Origin: Aliishimia ponticola
GTDB taxonomy: Bacteria > Pseudomonadota > Alphaproteobacteria > Rhodobacterales > Rhodobacteraceae
Direction: 5' to 3'
Assembly: GCF_004803475.1 (NCBI RefSeq)
Contig: NZ_SRKY01000002.1
Location: 434,001 to 498,000, forward strand
DNA length: 64,000 nt
Shown here: positions 1 through 9,029 of the stretch, piece by piece
Layout: each line of letters begins with the position of its first letter
Numbering within the stretch: the first letter of the stretch is position 1
Translations under genes and position numbers: made by a program
The notes under the pieces: generated by a model
The model's input: the letters and a program-made list of their open reading frames with translations, nothing else
The model's database searches: none
What the model was told of the DNA's origin: nothing

Positions 1-1
1 G

Positions 2-1030
2 GCATCGCGGGACATTTCCTTTACCAGTTTCAACCTCTTGAACCTGCAGTTGCCGGGCGCGCCGCTGTATAACGGGGCCAGTTGGACGCAGGCGCAATAT
101 GACCGGAAAATCGCCTTTACAGGTGCGTCGCTGTCGCTGCTCTCCGCCGATTTCATCGGCTTCCAGGAGCTGTGGGCCCCCGCCGCGCTGGCCGCCACGC
201 TGGCGGAGGCCGGTCTGGACAGCACCCACCGCCCGCTGACCCCGCCCGATCATTCCGGCAGTCGCATCGTGTGCGCGGGGGCGGTGCGGTCCGACATGTT
301 GGTGAGTGAGCCGGAGTGGATCACCCAGTTCCCCGAGGAAATGATCCTGTCGACCAAGGGCGACGACCCGCAGCAGCCTGATGTGGCGATTTGGCTGCGG
401 GAATTTTCGCGGCCCGTTCTGCATGTTCGGCTTCAACCGCGCGAGGATACGCCGGTCATTCACGTCTTTGTCTGCCACTTCAAATCGCGCCGCCCCACGC
501 AGGTCTGGAACGAGGCATGGTATGACCGGGGCACGCATAGCCCACATACCAACGCAATCGGGTATGCGCTCTCGACGATCCGGCGCACCGCAGAGGCGAC
601 CGCGCTGCGCATCATCATCACCAAGCTGGTGAAGAATTCCGATACGCCGGTTGTGGTGATCGGGGATATGAATGACGGCAAGGACAGCAACACGCTCAAC
701 ATCCTGTCAGAGCAGCCGACGTTTCTGTCGCCCTTGTCGTCGGGCGGCGGGGATAACGCGCTTTATACGGCGCAGACGATACAGGAATACCGGTCGGTCC
801 GGGATGTCTATTATACGCATGTCTACAAAGGGCAGCGCGAAAGCCTTGATCATGTGCTGTTCAGTCAGGAGTTCTATGACAACTCCAAGCGCCGGATCTG
901 GGCCTTCGACGATATGGTGGTGCTGAACGACCACCTTGATTTCGACGATCACAAGGACAGCGGCACCAATGACCACGGTATTCTGCGGGTTCGGTTCAAA
1001 TGGAAACCTGCCGAAGGTGCCGCGGTCTGA
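2..1030 (+). CDS. Endonuclease/exonuclease/phosphatase family protein (5' end missing)
   Basis: Hydrolase of the DNase I-like fold, acting on nucleic acids, phospholipids or another phosphoester; the substrate is unknown. The frame is open from the window edge: residues before the first internal TTG (base 38) read ISFTSFNLLN, the typical first strand of this fold, so the true start lies upstream. Visible motifs, counted from the first visible residue, are FQELW near 54-58 (metal-binding Glu), GDMND at 221-225, SLDHV near 282 and a C-terminal NDHG near 323-326 (catalytic Asp-His). Family assignment is firm, substrate is not. It ends 80 bases before hisC on the same strand. Confidence 0.85.
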   Translation, partial: ASRDISFTSFNLLNLQLPGAPLYNGASWTQAQYDRKIAFTGASLSLLSADFIGFQELWAPAALAATLAEAGLDSTHRPLTPPDHSGSRIVCAGAVRSDMLVSEPEWITQFPEEMILSTKGDDPQQPDVAIWLREFSRPVLHVRLQPREDTPVIHVFVCHFKSRRPTQVWNEAWYDRGTHSPHTNAIGYALSTIRRTAEATALRIIITKLVKNSDTPVVVIGDMNDGKDSNTLNILSEQPTFLSPLSSGGGDNALYTAQTIQEYRSVRDVYYTHVYKGQRESLDHVLFSQEFYDNSKRRIWAFDDMVVLNDHLDFDDHKDSGTNDHGILRVRFKWKPAEGAAV

Positions 1031-1110
1031 GGCAGGGCCGGGGGCGGCGAATTGGCACTGGTCACTGCGGGCGGGCGGGCCTAAAACCCTGTCACGCAAC
1101 GGAGGTTTTC

Positions 1111-2190
1111 ATGGCTGTCATCACGCCCCAACCCGGTATCATGGATATTGCGCTTTATGAGGGCGGCAAATCCCATCTGGATGGGGTTGCGCAGGTGCTC
1201 AAGCTTAGCTCGAACGAGAACCCATTGGGCCCGCCCCCCTCGGCCATCGCTGCGCTGACGCAGGCTGCGGCGGGCATGCATCTTTACCCATCGACCGATC
1301 ACGCAGATTTGCGGGCGGCGATTGCCGAGATGTGGCAGGTCGAGGCAGACCGCGTGATCTGCGGCGTCGGTTCGGACGAGGTTCTGCAATTCGTCACGCA
1401 GGCTTTTGCCGGTCCGGGGGATGAGATCATCTATACCGAACACGGGTTTTCCATGTACCCGATCCTTGCGAACATGGCGGGCGCGACCCCGGTGAAGGTG
1501 CCCGAAGCGGTGCGTGTCGTGGATGTGGATGCGATCCTTGGCGCCGTGACGGACCGGACGCGGATCGTCCTGCTGACCAATCCGGGCAATCCCACTGGCA
1601 CCATCCTTCCCGATGAAGACCTTGTGCGGCTTGCCGATGGGCTGCCGGACAGTGTCATCCTGGTGATCGACGGGGCCTATACCGAATATGCCGAAGGCTA
1701 TGACGGGGGGCGGTCGCTGGCCAAGGAGCGGCCCAATGTGCTGATGACGCGGACCTTTTCCAAGATTTACGGGCTGGGCGGGCTGCGTGTCGGCTGGGGC
1801 TATGGTCCCAAGGCGTTGATTGACGTGATGACCCGTATCCGCCAGCCCTTCAATCTAAGTGTTGTGCAACTTGCCGCCGCCGAGGCCGCCCTGCGCGACC
1901 GTGACTGGCTGGACACCTGCTCCGCGCTGAATGCTGACCAGCGGGCGCGGCTTACCGGCGCGTTGCGGCAGCTTGGTGTGGAATGCGACGAGTCGCAGAC
2001 GAATTTCGTGCTTGCCCGGTTTGCCTCCCCGGACGAGGCCGGCGCGGCGGATGCGACGTTGCAAGCGGACGGGATCATCGTGCGCCGCGTGACCGGTTAT
2101 GGCTTTCCCGAAGGGTTGCGCATCACCGTGGGCGATGCAGAGCAGACCGGCCGCGTAATTGATTCCCTGACCCGCTGGAGAGCCGCATGA
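1111..2190 (+). CDS. hisC: Histidinol-phosphate/aromatic aminotransferase (HisC family)
   Basis: PLP-dependent class I/II aminotransferase of 359 residues. It should convert histidinol phosphate and 2-oxoglutarate to imidazole acetol phosphate and glutamate, or transaminate aromatic 2-oxo acids. Seen: SSNENPLGPP near residue 33 (N-terminal substrate region), NPGNPTG at 157-163, D187 in VIDGAY (binds the PLP pyridine N), and the PLP lysine K218 in TFSKIYGLGGLR. Start chosen at the ATG at 1111, behind GGAGG at 1101-1105; a longer frame upstream has no ribosome site. Its stop overlaps the start of a prephenate/arogenate dehydrogenase gene (ATGA), so an aromatic transaminase role is likely in addition to, or instead of, histidine synthesis. 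Confidence 0.92.
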   Translation: MAVITPQPGIMDIALYEGGKSHLDGVAQVLKLSSNENPLGPPPSAIAALTQAAAGMHLYPSTDHADLRAAIAEMWQVEADRVICGVGSDEVLQFVTQAFAGPGDEIIYTEHGFSMYPILANMAGATPVKVPEAVRVVDVDAILGAVTDRTRIVLLTNPGNPTGTILPDEDLVRLADGLPDSVILVIDGAYTEYAEGYDGGRSLAKERPNVLMTRTFSKIYGLGGLRVGWGYGPKALIDVMTRIRQPFNLSVVQLAAAEAALRDRDWLDTCSALNADQRARLTGALRQLGVECDESQTNFVLARFASPDEAGAADATLQADGIIVRRVTGYGFPEGLRITVGDAEQTGRVIDSLTRWRAA

Positions 2191-3107
2191 GCACGCCAAT
2201 CTACAACCGTGTTGCACTGATCGGTCTTGGCCTGATCGCGGGGTCGATGGCCTGGGCGATGAAGCGCGGCGGCGTTGCGGGTGAAATCGTGGGCTATGCG
2301 CGATCCGAAGAGACGCGCGACACCGTCCGAAAGCTGGGCTTTTGCGACCGCGTCGAAGACAGCGCTGCGGCTGCCTGCGAAGGGGCCGATCTGGTGGTTC
2401 TTGCCGTCCCGGTGGGCGCGATGGGCGGCGTGGCGCAAGAGATCGCGCCGGTGCTGGCAGACGGCTGCACCGTGACCGATGTCGGCTCCGTCAAGCGGGA
2501 CGTCATCGATCATGTCGCGCCACATCTGCCGGACAATGTCCATTTCGTGCCCGCACACCCGCTGGCCGGGACCGAACATAGTGGTCCGAATGCCGGTTTC
2601 GCGGAACTGTTTGACAACAAGTGGACAATCATCGTTCCCGTGCCGGGTGCAGACCGGGACGCGGTGGCGCGGCTGACATCCTTCTGGCAGGCGCTGGGCG
2701 CCAATACCGACGAGATGGACCCGGAACACCATGACCTTGTTCTGGCCGTGACCTCTCATACGCCGCACCTCATCGCGTATACGATGGTGGGCGTGGCCGA
2801 CGATCTGGGCCGCGTGACCGATAGCGAGGTTATCAAATACTCTGCCGCTGGCTTCCGGGATTTCACGCGGATCGCGGCATCTGATCCGACGATGTGGCGC
2901 GATGTGTTTTTGACCAACAAGGACGCGACGCTGGAAATTCTGGGGCGCTTCACAGAAGAGCTTTTCGCCCTGCAACGGGCGATCCGAACCGGGGATGGCG
3001 ACCATCTGTTCGACTATTTCACCCGCACTCGCGCGATCCGGCGGGGCATCATCGAAGCCGGTCAGGACACGGATGCACCGGATTTCGGCCGGGCACAGAA
3101 AAAATGA
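2187..3107 (+). CDS. Prephenate/arogenate dehydrogenase family protein
   Basis: NAD(P)-dependent oxidative decarboxylase of 306 residues in tyrosine synthesis, converting prephenate to 4-hydroxyphenylpyruvate or arogenate to tyrosine. The N-terminal Rossmann motif is GLGLIAGS at residues 13-20. The catalytic region HPLAGTEHSGP is at 124-134, with H124 in the place of the conserved catalytic histidine of TyrA enzymes. It has no fused chorismate mutase or ACT domain. The ATG lies inside the hisC stop (ATGA), and the stop overlaps the next start in the same way, so the three genes are translationally coupled. Which of prephenate or arogenate it prefers cannot be told from sequence alone. Confidence 0.9.
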   Translation: MSTPIYNRVALIGLGLIAGSMAWAMKRGGVAGEIVGYARSEETRDTVRKLGFCDRVEDSAAAACEGADLVVLAVPVGAMGGVAQEIAPVLADGCTVTDVGSVKRDVIDHVAPHLPDNVHFVPAHPLAGTEHSGPNAGFAELFDNKWTIIVPVPGADRDAVARLTSFWQALGANTDEMDPEHHDLVLAVTSHTPHLIAYTMVGVADDLGRVTDSEVIKYSAAGFRDFTRIAASDPTMWRDVFLTNKDATLEILGRFTEELFALQRAIRTGDGDHLFDYFTRTRAIRRGIIEAGQDTDAPDFGRAQKK

Positions 3108-3871
3108 GGCTCGTGGCGCTTCTCCTGCTGCTGGCCAGCACCGCAGTGGCGAATGCGCCGAACACATCGCTGCGCCCAGCCGTGCGGGACGGGGGCGCAA
3201 GCACGATTGCGGCGCCGGTTGCGACGCCCGCCGCCGATGGGGTCGCACCCACGCCGCAAGTCGCGCCGGTGGAAAACTCGCGCCGCCCCTTTTTCCGTAC
3301 CAAGCGCGCCGAAAAGCGGGCCAAAGAAAGCCGCCGGGCGCTGCGGCGCGGCGCGGTCTGCGGTGATATCGCCATTCAGGGCGAGGTCGTCGGGCGTGTG
3401 CCGGGGCGCATCAAAGGCTGCGGCATCGCAGAGGCGGTGCGGGTCAAATCGGTTTCAGGCGTGGCGCTCACACAACATTCCGTCATGGATTGCGAGACCG
3501 CTCAGGCCTTGAAAACATGGGTCGATCAAAGCGCCAAGCCGGCGCTGCGCCGAAAGGGCGGTGGGCTGGCGCGGTTGCGCGTGGCGGCACATTACGCCTG
3601 CCGGACGCGGAACAACCAGAAAGGCGCCCGGATATCTGAGCATGGCAAAGGCCGCGCCATCGACATTTCTGGCTTTTACCTTGCCAATGACCGGCTGATT
3701 ACGGTTTTGGAAGGGTGGGGCGCGTCCAGCACATCGGGGGCGTTGCGGAAGATGCATAAAGGGGCCTGCGGGCCTTTCGGAACAGTGCTTGGGCCGCGCG
3801 CTGACCGCTTTCACCGCGATCATTTCCACTTCGACACCGCGCGTTATCGCGGCGGACCCTATTGCAAGTAG
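3104..3871 (+). CDS. Extensin-like C-terminal domain protein, exported
   Basis: Protein of 255 residues with a signal peptide (MRLVALLLLLASTAVANA), a basic, alanine/proline-rich linker (about 20-85) and an extensin-like C-terminal domain. The domain has conserved cysteines (VCGDIAI, GCGIAE, DCETAQ, HYACRTRNN) and the end motif HRDHFHFDTARY. These bacterial proteins are secreted or periplasmic; the SEHGKGRAIDI and HFHFD motifs resemble metal-dependent D-Ala-D-Ala peptidases, so a cell-wall role is possible but unproven. The start at 3104 overlaps the upstream stop (ATGA) and gives the signal peptide directly. The gene is joined to an aromatic amino acid operon without an obvious functional link. 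Confidence 0.85.
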   Translation: MRLVALLLLLASTAVANAPNTSLRPAVRDGGASTIAAPVATPAADGVAPTPQVAPVENSRRPFFRTKRAEKRAKESRRALRRGAVCGDIAIQGEVVGRVPGRIKGCGIAEAVRVKSVSGVALTQHSVMDCETAQALKTWVDQSAKPALRRKGGGLARLRVAAHYACRTRNNQKGARISEHGKGRAIDISGFYLANDRLITVLEGWGASSTSGALRKMHKGACGPFGTVLGPRADRFHRDHFHFDTARYRGGPYCK

Positions 3872-3875
3872 GCAG

Positions 3876-4880
3876 CTAGCGGATCACGAGGCTTGGGGCG
3901 GGCCCCAGCGGCAGGAACCCAATGCGTGTCAGGCCGTTTTCGAACCGCAAGGTCACGTCCAGATCCTCTGTCCGGCCGGTGCCCGAGGCCAGACCGCGCA
4001 ACATGCCTTCGATTTGCGGACGTAAATCAGGCGGGATCATCCCGGCCGCTTGCGCCAGGTCCAGCATCTGCTGCCAATTCTCTGCCTTCACCACCAAATG
4101 CCCCTCGGCCCGGCCTTGCGGATCGCGGATCACGTCGCCGGTCGCAAGAAACCGCATGTCGCCCCAATGCGCCTCTACCCGGCGGAGCGTAACGGCCTGC
4201 GGTTGCGGGCGGCGGGTCTCCAATGCGGTACGGTCAATTGGGTGATCCAGCGCAAGACCGATATCAGCGGTCAACACGTCAAAGACCAAGGGCCAGTCGG
4301 GCGGCAACAAGGCGATGTCGCGGATCGCATCGCCGGGGGTGAAATCCGTGACGTCAAAGCGCAGGTCGTATTGCGCGGCGTCACCCGTTTCGATCAGCGC
4401 AAGGTCCAACGCCGCGACGCCCAGCACAGATGTTCCATCGACGCGGGCAAGGGTAAACGGACCGGAGCGTTTCTGCATTGCCTCCAATTGCAGGGCAGTG
4501 CCGGGATGCAGGTTCAAATCCGCCCGTGCATTTGCCGCCGTGATCGTCCAGCGGTCCCAAGGCGTTGCGATGTGGATCGGCGTTTCGGGCAAAGCGACGC
4601 TAAGATCACCGGGCCAGATCGTGCGCGCGGAGATCACCAGTTTCTCCGCCTCAATCGCAAGGCCGGTGCCCGGATCGGCCAGCGCGATGCCTTCCAGCAC
4701 GGTATCGACGCGCGCGGGGAACCCGGCCGACGTTGTCGCCTCCAGCTCGGCCTGCCATCCCTCCGCGCGGCGCGCGTCGAACCAGCCGGTGAGGCCCGTG
4801 TTGAACCACCACGCCGCGCCCGCCCACCAAAGGCAGAACAAAAGCGCCGCTCCGACACCTATCGTTACCAACCGCCGCAT
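3876..4880 (-). CDS. DUF2125 domain-containing protein
   Basis: Protein of 334 residues with one N-terminal membrane segment (RRLVTIGVGAALLFCLWWAG, residues 2-21) and a long beta-rich region recognisable as DUF2125, a family of unknown function common in Alphaproteobacteria. Sequence such as GWFDARRAEGW near residue 34 and repeated short hydrophobic strands suggest a periplasmic, membrane-anchored beta protein; resemblance to AsmA-like or lipid-transfer proteins is only an impression. The start was set at the ATG at 4880, preceded by AAGGGGCAGG; an upstream start at 4952 would run into the divergent ChaC gene. It ends 4 bases from the convergent extensin-like gene. Confidence 0.82.
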   Translation of the reverse strand: MRRLVTIGVGAALLFCLWWAGAAWWFNTGLTGWFDARRAEGWQAELEATTSAGFPARVDTVLEGIALADPGTGLAIEAEKLVISARTIWPGDLSVALPETPIHIATPWDRWTITAANARADLNLHPGTALQLEAMQKRSGPFTLARVDGTSVLGVAALDLALIETGDAAQYDLRFDVTDFTPGDAIRDIALLPPDWPLVFDVLTADIGLALDHPIDRTALETRRPQPQAVTLRRVEAHWGDMRFLATGDVIRDPQGRAEGHLVVKAENWQQMLDLAQAAGMIPPDLRPQIEGMLRGLASGTGRTEDLDVTLRFENGLTRIGFLPLGPAPSLVIR

Positions 4881-4950
4881 CGCCTGCCCCTTGTCGTTCC
4901 GGACGCGGACCCTATAGATCGGCGCGACACAAAGAACCAGTGAGGCGCGC

Positions 4951-5475
4951 ATGTGGGTTTTCGGTTATGGATCGCTTTTGTGGAATCCGGGCTTTGACGT
5001 GGCGGAGCAGGTTGTCGCACGGCTGCCGGGCTATGCCCGTTCCTTCTGTATGCGATCGATCCACCACCGCGGTACGGTCGACCATCCCGGTCTGGTGCTG
5101 GCGCTGGACGAGGCCGATGGCACCTCTTGCGAGGGGGTGGCGCTGCGCGCTGCGCCGGGAACGGAAGAGGCGACGCTGGCCTATCTGCGTGAGCGAGAGC
5201 TGGTGTCCTCTGCCTATCTCGAAAAGGAACTGGATATCGAACTTGTGGACGGGCGGCGCGTGCGCGCGGTGACCTATGTGATTGACCCCGATCACGATCA
5301 ATATTGCGGCGGGATCGCCTTGGAAGAGCAGGCGCAGATCATCGCCAGCGCCGTTGGTGGGCGCGGGCCGAACACCGAATATCTCTACAACACTGCCTTG
5401 CATTTACGCGAATTGGGATTGGCGGATTCCGATTTGGACTGGCTGGTGCGGCGGGTGCAAAGGATTTGTTCATAA
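4951..5475 (+). CDS. chaC: Gamma-glutamylcyclotransferase, ChaC family
   Basis: Cytosolic enzyme of 174 residues expected to split glutathione into 5-oxoproline and Cys-Gly. The substrate loop FGYGSLLWNPGF is at residues 4-15, as in ChaC proteins. The C-terminal half includes YNTALHLRELGL, also typical of the family. The length is slightly below E. coli ChaC. Its product, 5-oxoproline, would need 5-oxoprolinase; hyuA/hyuB relatives occur 50 kb away in this window, but I infer no direct link. It is divergent from the DUF2125 gene, with 70 bases between the starts. Confidence 0.88.
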   Translation: MWVFGYGSLLWNPGFDVAEQVVARLPGYARSFCMRSIHHRGTVDHPGLVLALDEADGTSCEGVALRAAPGTEEATLAYLRERELVSSAYLEKELDIELVDGRRVRAVTYVIDPDHDQYCGGIALEEQAQIIASAVGGRGPNTEYLYNTALHLRELGLADSDLDWLVRRVQRICS

Positions 5476-5558
5476 TTCATTGGCTCCGGCCCCATTTTGT
5501 GGTGTAGCCTTGTGCCAAGACTACAATATGAGCGGTGACCGGGGGGCAAGAACAGGCG

Positions 5559-6749
5559 ATGGCACGGCCTGAGGCAGAGGCAAAACCACATTTCTCCCAG
5601 CCAATCCGGCAGGTGATTTCGATGCTGATCGTGCTGGCGCTGACCGGCATGGGGGCGTTTTTTGCACTGCCGCGCGTGCTGCCGGTCTTTATGGCGAACC
5701 CGTATCTGAACGGTTTCATCCTGTTCGTGTTCATCATCGGCATCGTGTCCTGCATCTGGCAGGTGGTCCAACTGATCGGATCGGTCCGCTGGATCGAAAG
5801 CTTCGCGGCTGAGGATCAAGAGGCGGGCAAGGCGCCGCAACTGCTGGCCTCGCTGGCGACCCTGCTACGCTCGCGCGGCTCGCGGATGCAGATCAACGCG
5901 TCTTCCTCGCGGTCGATCCTCGATTCCGTCGCGCAGCGCATCGACGAAGTGCGCGAGATCACCCGATATATCGTCAGCACGCTGATCTTTCTGGGCCTGC
6001 TGGGCACGTTCTACGGGCTGGCGACGACAGTCCCGGCGGTCGTGGATACGATCCGCAGCCTTGCGCCGCAGGATGGCGAAGGCGGCGTCGAGGTGTTCAA
6101 CCGGCTGATGACCGGGCTAGAGGCGCAGCTTGGCGGCATGGGCGTGGCCTTTGCCTCGTCGCTACTGGGGTTGGCCGGGTCGCTGGTTGTGGGGCTTCTC
6201 GAACTTTTTGCCGGGCACGGGCAGAACCGGTTTTACCGCGAGCTTGAAGAATGGCTCAGCTCGATCACGCGGCTGGGCTTCGCGTCTGGTGACGAAGGCG
6301 GCGCGGGCGATGCGGCGGCCTTGTCCGGCGTTGTCGATCACATGGCCGAGCAGATGGAGAGCCTCCAGCAGATGTTCACCGATTCCGATGTCAGTCGGGC
6401 GATGGTGGATGAAAAGCTTGGCAAGCTGGCGGATTCGATGACCCGGCTGGTCGATAAGTTCGATTCTGGCGACGCGGCGACGCAGGCCCTTGAACGTGTG
6501 GCAGAGGGGCAAGAGCGACTGATCGGGTTGATGGAAAAGCAAGGCGCGGGCGAGGGGCTGGATGCGGAAAGCCGGATGCGGCTGCGGTCCATCGATGTGC
6601 AAATGCTCCGCCTGCTGGAGGAGATCAGCGCCGGACGTCAGGAAAGCGTTGGCGAACTACGGTCCGACCTGCGCGAAGTGCTGGACACGCTGAAAGGCGA
6701 CCGCACGAATGTGCGCCGGTTGCGGGTCCGGTCCGGGCCGGACGCATAG
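5559..6749 (+). CDS. MotA/TolQ/ExbB-like proton channel subunit
   Basis: Inner-membrane protein of 396 residues. Four hydrophobic segments are visible near residues 21-42, 51-73, 139-163 and 193-217. The third carries GLLGTFYGL (146-154), which matches the conserved pore helix of the MotA/TolQ/ExbB family. A charged, helical cytoplasmic tail of about 170 residues follows (DGEGGVEVFNRLMTGL links to the fourth segment, and KLADSMTRLVDKFDSGD lies in the tail). The ATG at 5559 was chosen; an in-frame GTG at 5535 would add 8 residues and cannot be excluded. The next gene, 3 bases downstream, encodes the matching MotB-like subunit, so the pair should form a proton-driven stator-like complex. Confidence 0.85.
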   Translation: MARPEAEAKPHFSQPIRQVISMLIVLALTGMGAFFALPRVLPVFMANPYLNGFILFVFIIGIVSCIWQVVQLIGSVRWIESFAAEDQEAGKAPQLLASLATLLRSRGSRMQINASSSRSILDSVAQRIDEVREITRYIVSTLIFLGLLGTFYGLATTVPAVVDTIRSLAPQDGEGGVEVFNRLMTGLEAQLGGMGVAFASSLLGLAGSLVVGLLELFAGHGQNRFYRELEEWLSSITRLGFASGDEGGAGDAAALSGVVDHMAEQMESLQQMFTDSDVSRAMVDEKLGKLADSMTRLVDKFDSGDAATQALERVAEGQERLIGLMEKQGAGEGLDAESRMRLRSIDVQMLRLLEEISAGRQESVGELRSDLREVLDTLKGDRTNVRRLRVRSGPDA

Positions 6750-6752
6750 ACC

Positions 6753-9020
6753 ATGGCGCTTTCCCGACGCACAGGGCAACGGTTTCAGGCGGCGATCTGG
6801 CCGGGCTTTGTCGATGCGATGACCGGGCTTTTGCTGGTCCTGTTCTTCGTCTTGTCGATCTTCATGGTGGTGCAATTCGTCCTGCGCGAAACCATCAGCG
6901 GGCAGGAAAGCGAGCTGAACCAGCTTGCGGTGGAGGTCGCGGCGCTGGCGCAGGCGCTTGGACTGTCCGAACAACAAGGCGCGGAATTGCAGGCGCGCGT
7001 TGGCGCCTTGTCTGCAACCATTCAGTCCAATGACGCACAGATCGCGACACTGACGCAGCAGCTTGGCACCGCGCAGGACCGCATTGCCGCTTTGACCGGA
7101 GAACGCGATCAGACCGCCGCAGCCTTGTCCGAAGCCGAAGGGCGGATCACGGCGTTTGAGGCGCAGGTTGCCGGGCTTTTGGCGGAACGGGACGATGCAC
7201 TGGGGCGAGTAGCCACGCTGCAAGATCAAACGGCCGCGCTACAGGATCGCGAGGCAGCGCTGGTGTCTGAACAAGAGGCGCTGAACCTCGCGTTGGCGCA
7301 GGCCCGGTCGGAAATAGACGAAGGGGCGGAAGCGGCGCGATTGGCGGCGGCGCGGCGGGATGCGTTGCAAGCGCTGATAGCGGATTTGCGGCAGCGCAAT
7401 GCCGAGCAAACGGAAACGTCTCAGGCGCTGGCGGCGGATCTGGACGCGGCGCAGCAGGCCCTGAGTGCCGAAGAAGCTGCGCGGCTAGCGGATGCGGCCG
7501 CAGCGGAAGCATTGCGCCAAAAGTTGCAGGATGCGGATGCCGAATTGACCGCGATGACCCTGGCGCTGGAACAGCAACGCCAACGCGCCGAAGATACGCT
7601 GACGCTGCTTGCTGCGGCGCAATCGGCGCAGGATGATCTGGACCGGCAATTGGCGGCGGCACTGCTGCGGATGCAGGAGGTCGATCTGCTCAATTCCGAC
7701 GCGCGGACCATGGTCGCAGAAGCCGAAGCGCGTGCCGGGGGCTTGGAAAGCGATTTGGCCGCAGCGCAGGCGGAACTGACCACGACGCGCGATCAACTCG
7801 CTGCGCTGCAAGAGGAACGGACCGGGCTGGTTGCGGACCTTGCTGCCGCGCGCGCGCGGGTGGAGGGGCTGGAAGGCACCCAGACGGCGCAGGGTGCCTT
7901 GCTGGAAGAGGCGGCGGCCCGCATCGCGGAGATCGAAGCGCGGGCTGAGAAGGAAGTGCAGGACGCAGCCGCCCGGATCGCCGCGCTGGAGGCAAGCGCC
8001 GCGCAGGACCGCGCGACGGCAGAGGCGCAGGTGGCGGCGCTGACCGCGCGCGCGGCTGATCTGGAATCGCAGTTGGCCAACGCCTTGTCGCAGGTCGAAA
8101 GCGCGGCGCAGACGGCGGATCTTGACCGCGACACGCTGCGCGAGCGTCTGGCCGAAGCGCTGGCAGCGCGGCTGGCGGCGGAGACGCTGGCGCAGGATCA
8201 AACCAGCGAGGCGGAGAAACAAGCGGCCCTTCTGGCCGCCGCGCGCCGACAGTTGAGCGAAGAGCAGGCGATCAGCACCGAAGCGCAGCGGAATGCGGAA
8301 CTTCTGAACCAACAGGTTGCCGCATTGCGCACGCAGCTGGGCGAACTTCAGTCGCTGTTGGATGACGCGCGCGAAAGGGACAGTGCGCGCGAAGTGCAGT
8401 TGCAATCGCTGGGAACCGAGCTCAACACCGCCTTGGCCCGCGTCGCCGCCGAAGAACGCAAGCGTCGGCAGTTGGAAGAGGCAGAGCGCGCGCGGCTTGA
8501 AGCCGAACGTGCGCGGCTGGCGGCAGAGGCGGAACAGCTTGCTGCAGAGGCCCAAAACCTGGAGAAATACCGGTCGGAATTCTTCGGCCAGTTGCGCGAT
8601 CTGCTGGGCAATCAAGAAGGCGTTCAGGTCGTGGGCGACCGCTTTGTGTTCTCGTCCGAAGTGCTGTTTGATCCGGGCCGCGCGGACCTATCCGCAGCGG
8701 GGCGCACGGAGATCGCAAAAGTGGCGTCGATCATCCGCCAGATCGCAAACGACATCCCGCCCGGTATCGACTGGGTGCTGCAGGTCGATGGGCATACCGA
8801 CAATGTACCGCTGCTGGGCACCGGGGAATTTGCCGATAACTGGGAGTTGAGCCAAGGCCGCGCCCTGTCGGTGGTGCGCTATCTGTCCGGTGCGCTTGGC
8901 ATCCCGCCGCAGCGTCTGTCTGCCAACGGGTATGGGGAATATCAGCCAATCAATCCGGCGGACACGCCCGAAGCGCGCGCCCAGAACCGCCGGATCGAAA
9001 TCAAGTTCACCGAAAAATAG
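6753..9020 (+). CDS. MotB-like/OmpA-domain protein with very long coiled coil
   Basis: Protein of 755 residues with three parts. One N-terminal membrane helix (about 18-45) carries D21 in PGFVDAMTGLLL, aligned with the proton-binding Asp of MotB. A coiled coil of about 540 residues (46-590), extremely rich in Ala, Glu, Gln and Arg, follows. The C-terminal OmpA-type peptidoglycan-binding domain (about 610-755) has DGHTDNVPL at 679-687 and NRRIEI near 747. The topology implies a cytoplasmic N-terminus and a periplasmic rod ending on peptidoglycan. MotB proteins are about 300 residues, so the rod is the odd feature. It starts 3 bases after the ExbB-like gene and must work with it; cargo or output is unknown. 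Confidence 0.87.
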   Translation: MALSRRTGQRFQAAIWPGFVDAMTGLLLVLFFVLSIFMVVQFVLRETISGQESELNQLAVEVAALAQALGLSEQQGAELQARVGALSATIQSNDAQIATLTQQLGTAQDRIAALTGERDQTAAALSEAEGRITAFEAQVAGLLAERDDALGRVATLQDQTAALQDREAALVSEQEALNLALAQARSEIDEGAEAARLAAARRDALQALIADLRQRNAEQTETSQALAADLDAAQQALSAEEAARLADAAAAEALRQKLQDADAELTAMTLALEQQRQRAEDTLTLLAAAQSAQDDLDRQLAAALLRMQEVDLLNSDARTMVAEAEARAGGLESDLAAAQAELTTTRDQLAALQEERTGLVADLAAARARVEGLEGTQTAQGALLEEAAARIAEIEARAEKEVQDAAARIAALEASAAQDRATAEAQVAALTARAADLESQLANALSQVESAAQTADLDRDTLRERLAEALAARLAAETLAQDQTSEAEKQAALLAAARRQLSEEQAISTEAQRNAELLNQQVAALRTQLGELQSLLDDARERDSAREVQLQSLGTELNTALARVAAEERKRRQLEEAERARLEAERARLAAEAEQLAAEAQNLEKYRSEFFGQLRDLLGNQEGVQVVGDRFVFSSEVLFDPGRADLSAAGRTEIAKVASIIRQIANDIPPGIDWVLQVDGHTDNVPLLGTGEFADNWELSQGRALSVVRYLSGALGIPPQRLSANGYGEYQPINPADTPEARAQNRRIEIKFTEK

Positions 9021-9029
9021 GCGCAGTTG

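Noticed and set aside
5559-9020. Zorya-type phage defence system
   Set aside because: The A/B subunits have the right general type, but no ZorC/ZorD/ZorE helicase or nuclease gene is near and the long rod is on the B rather than the A subunit.
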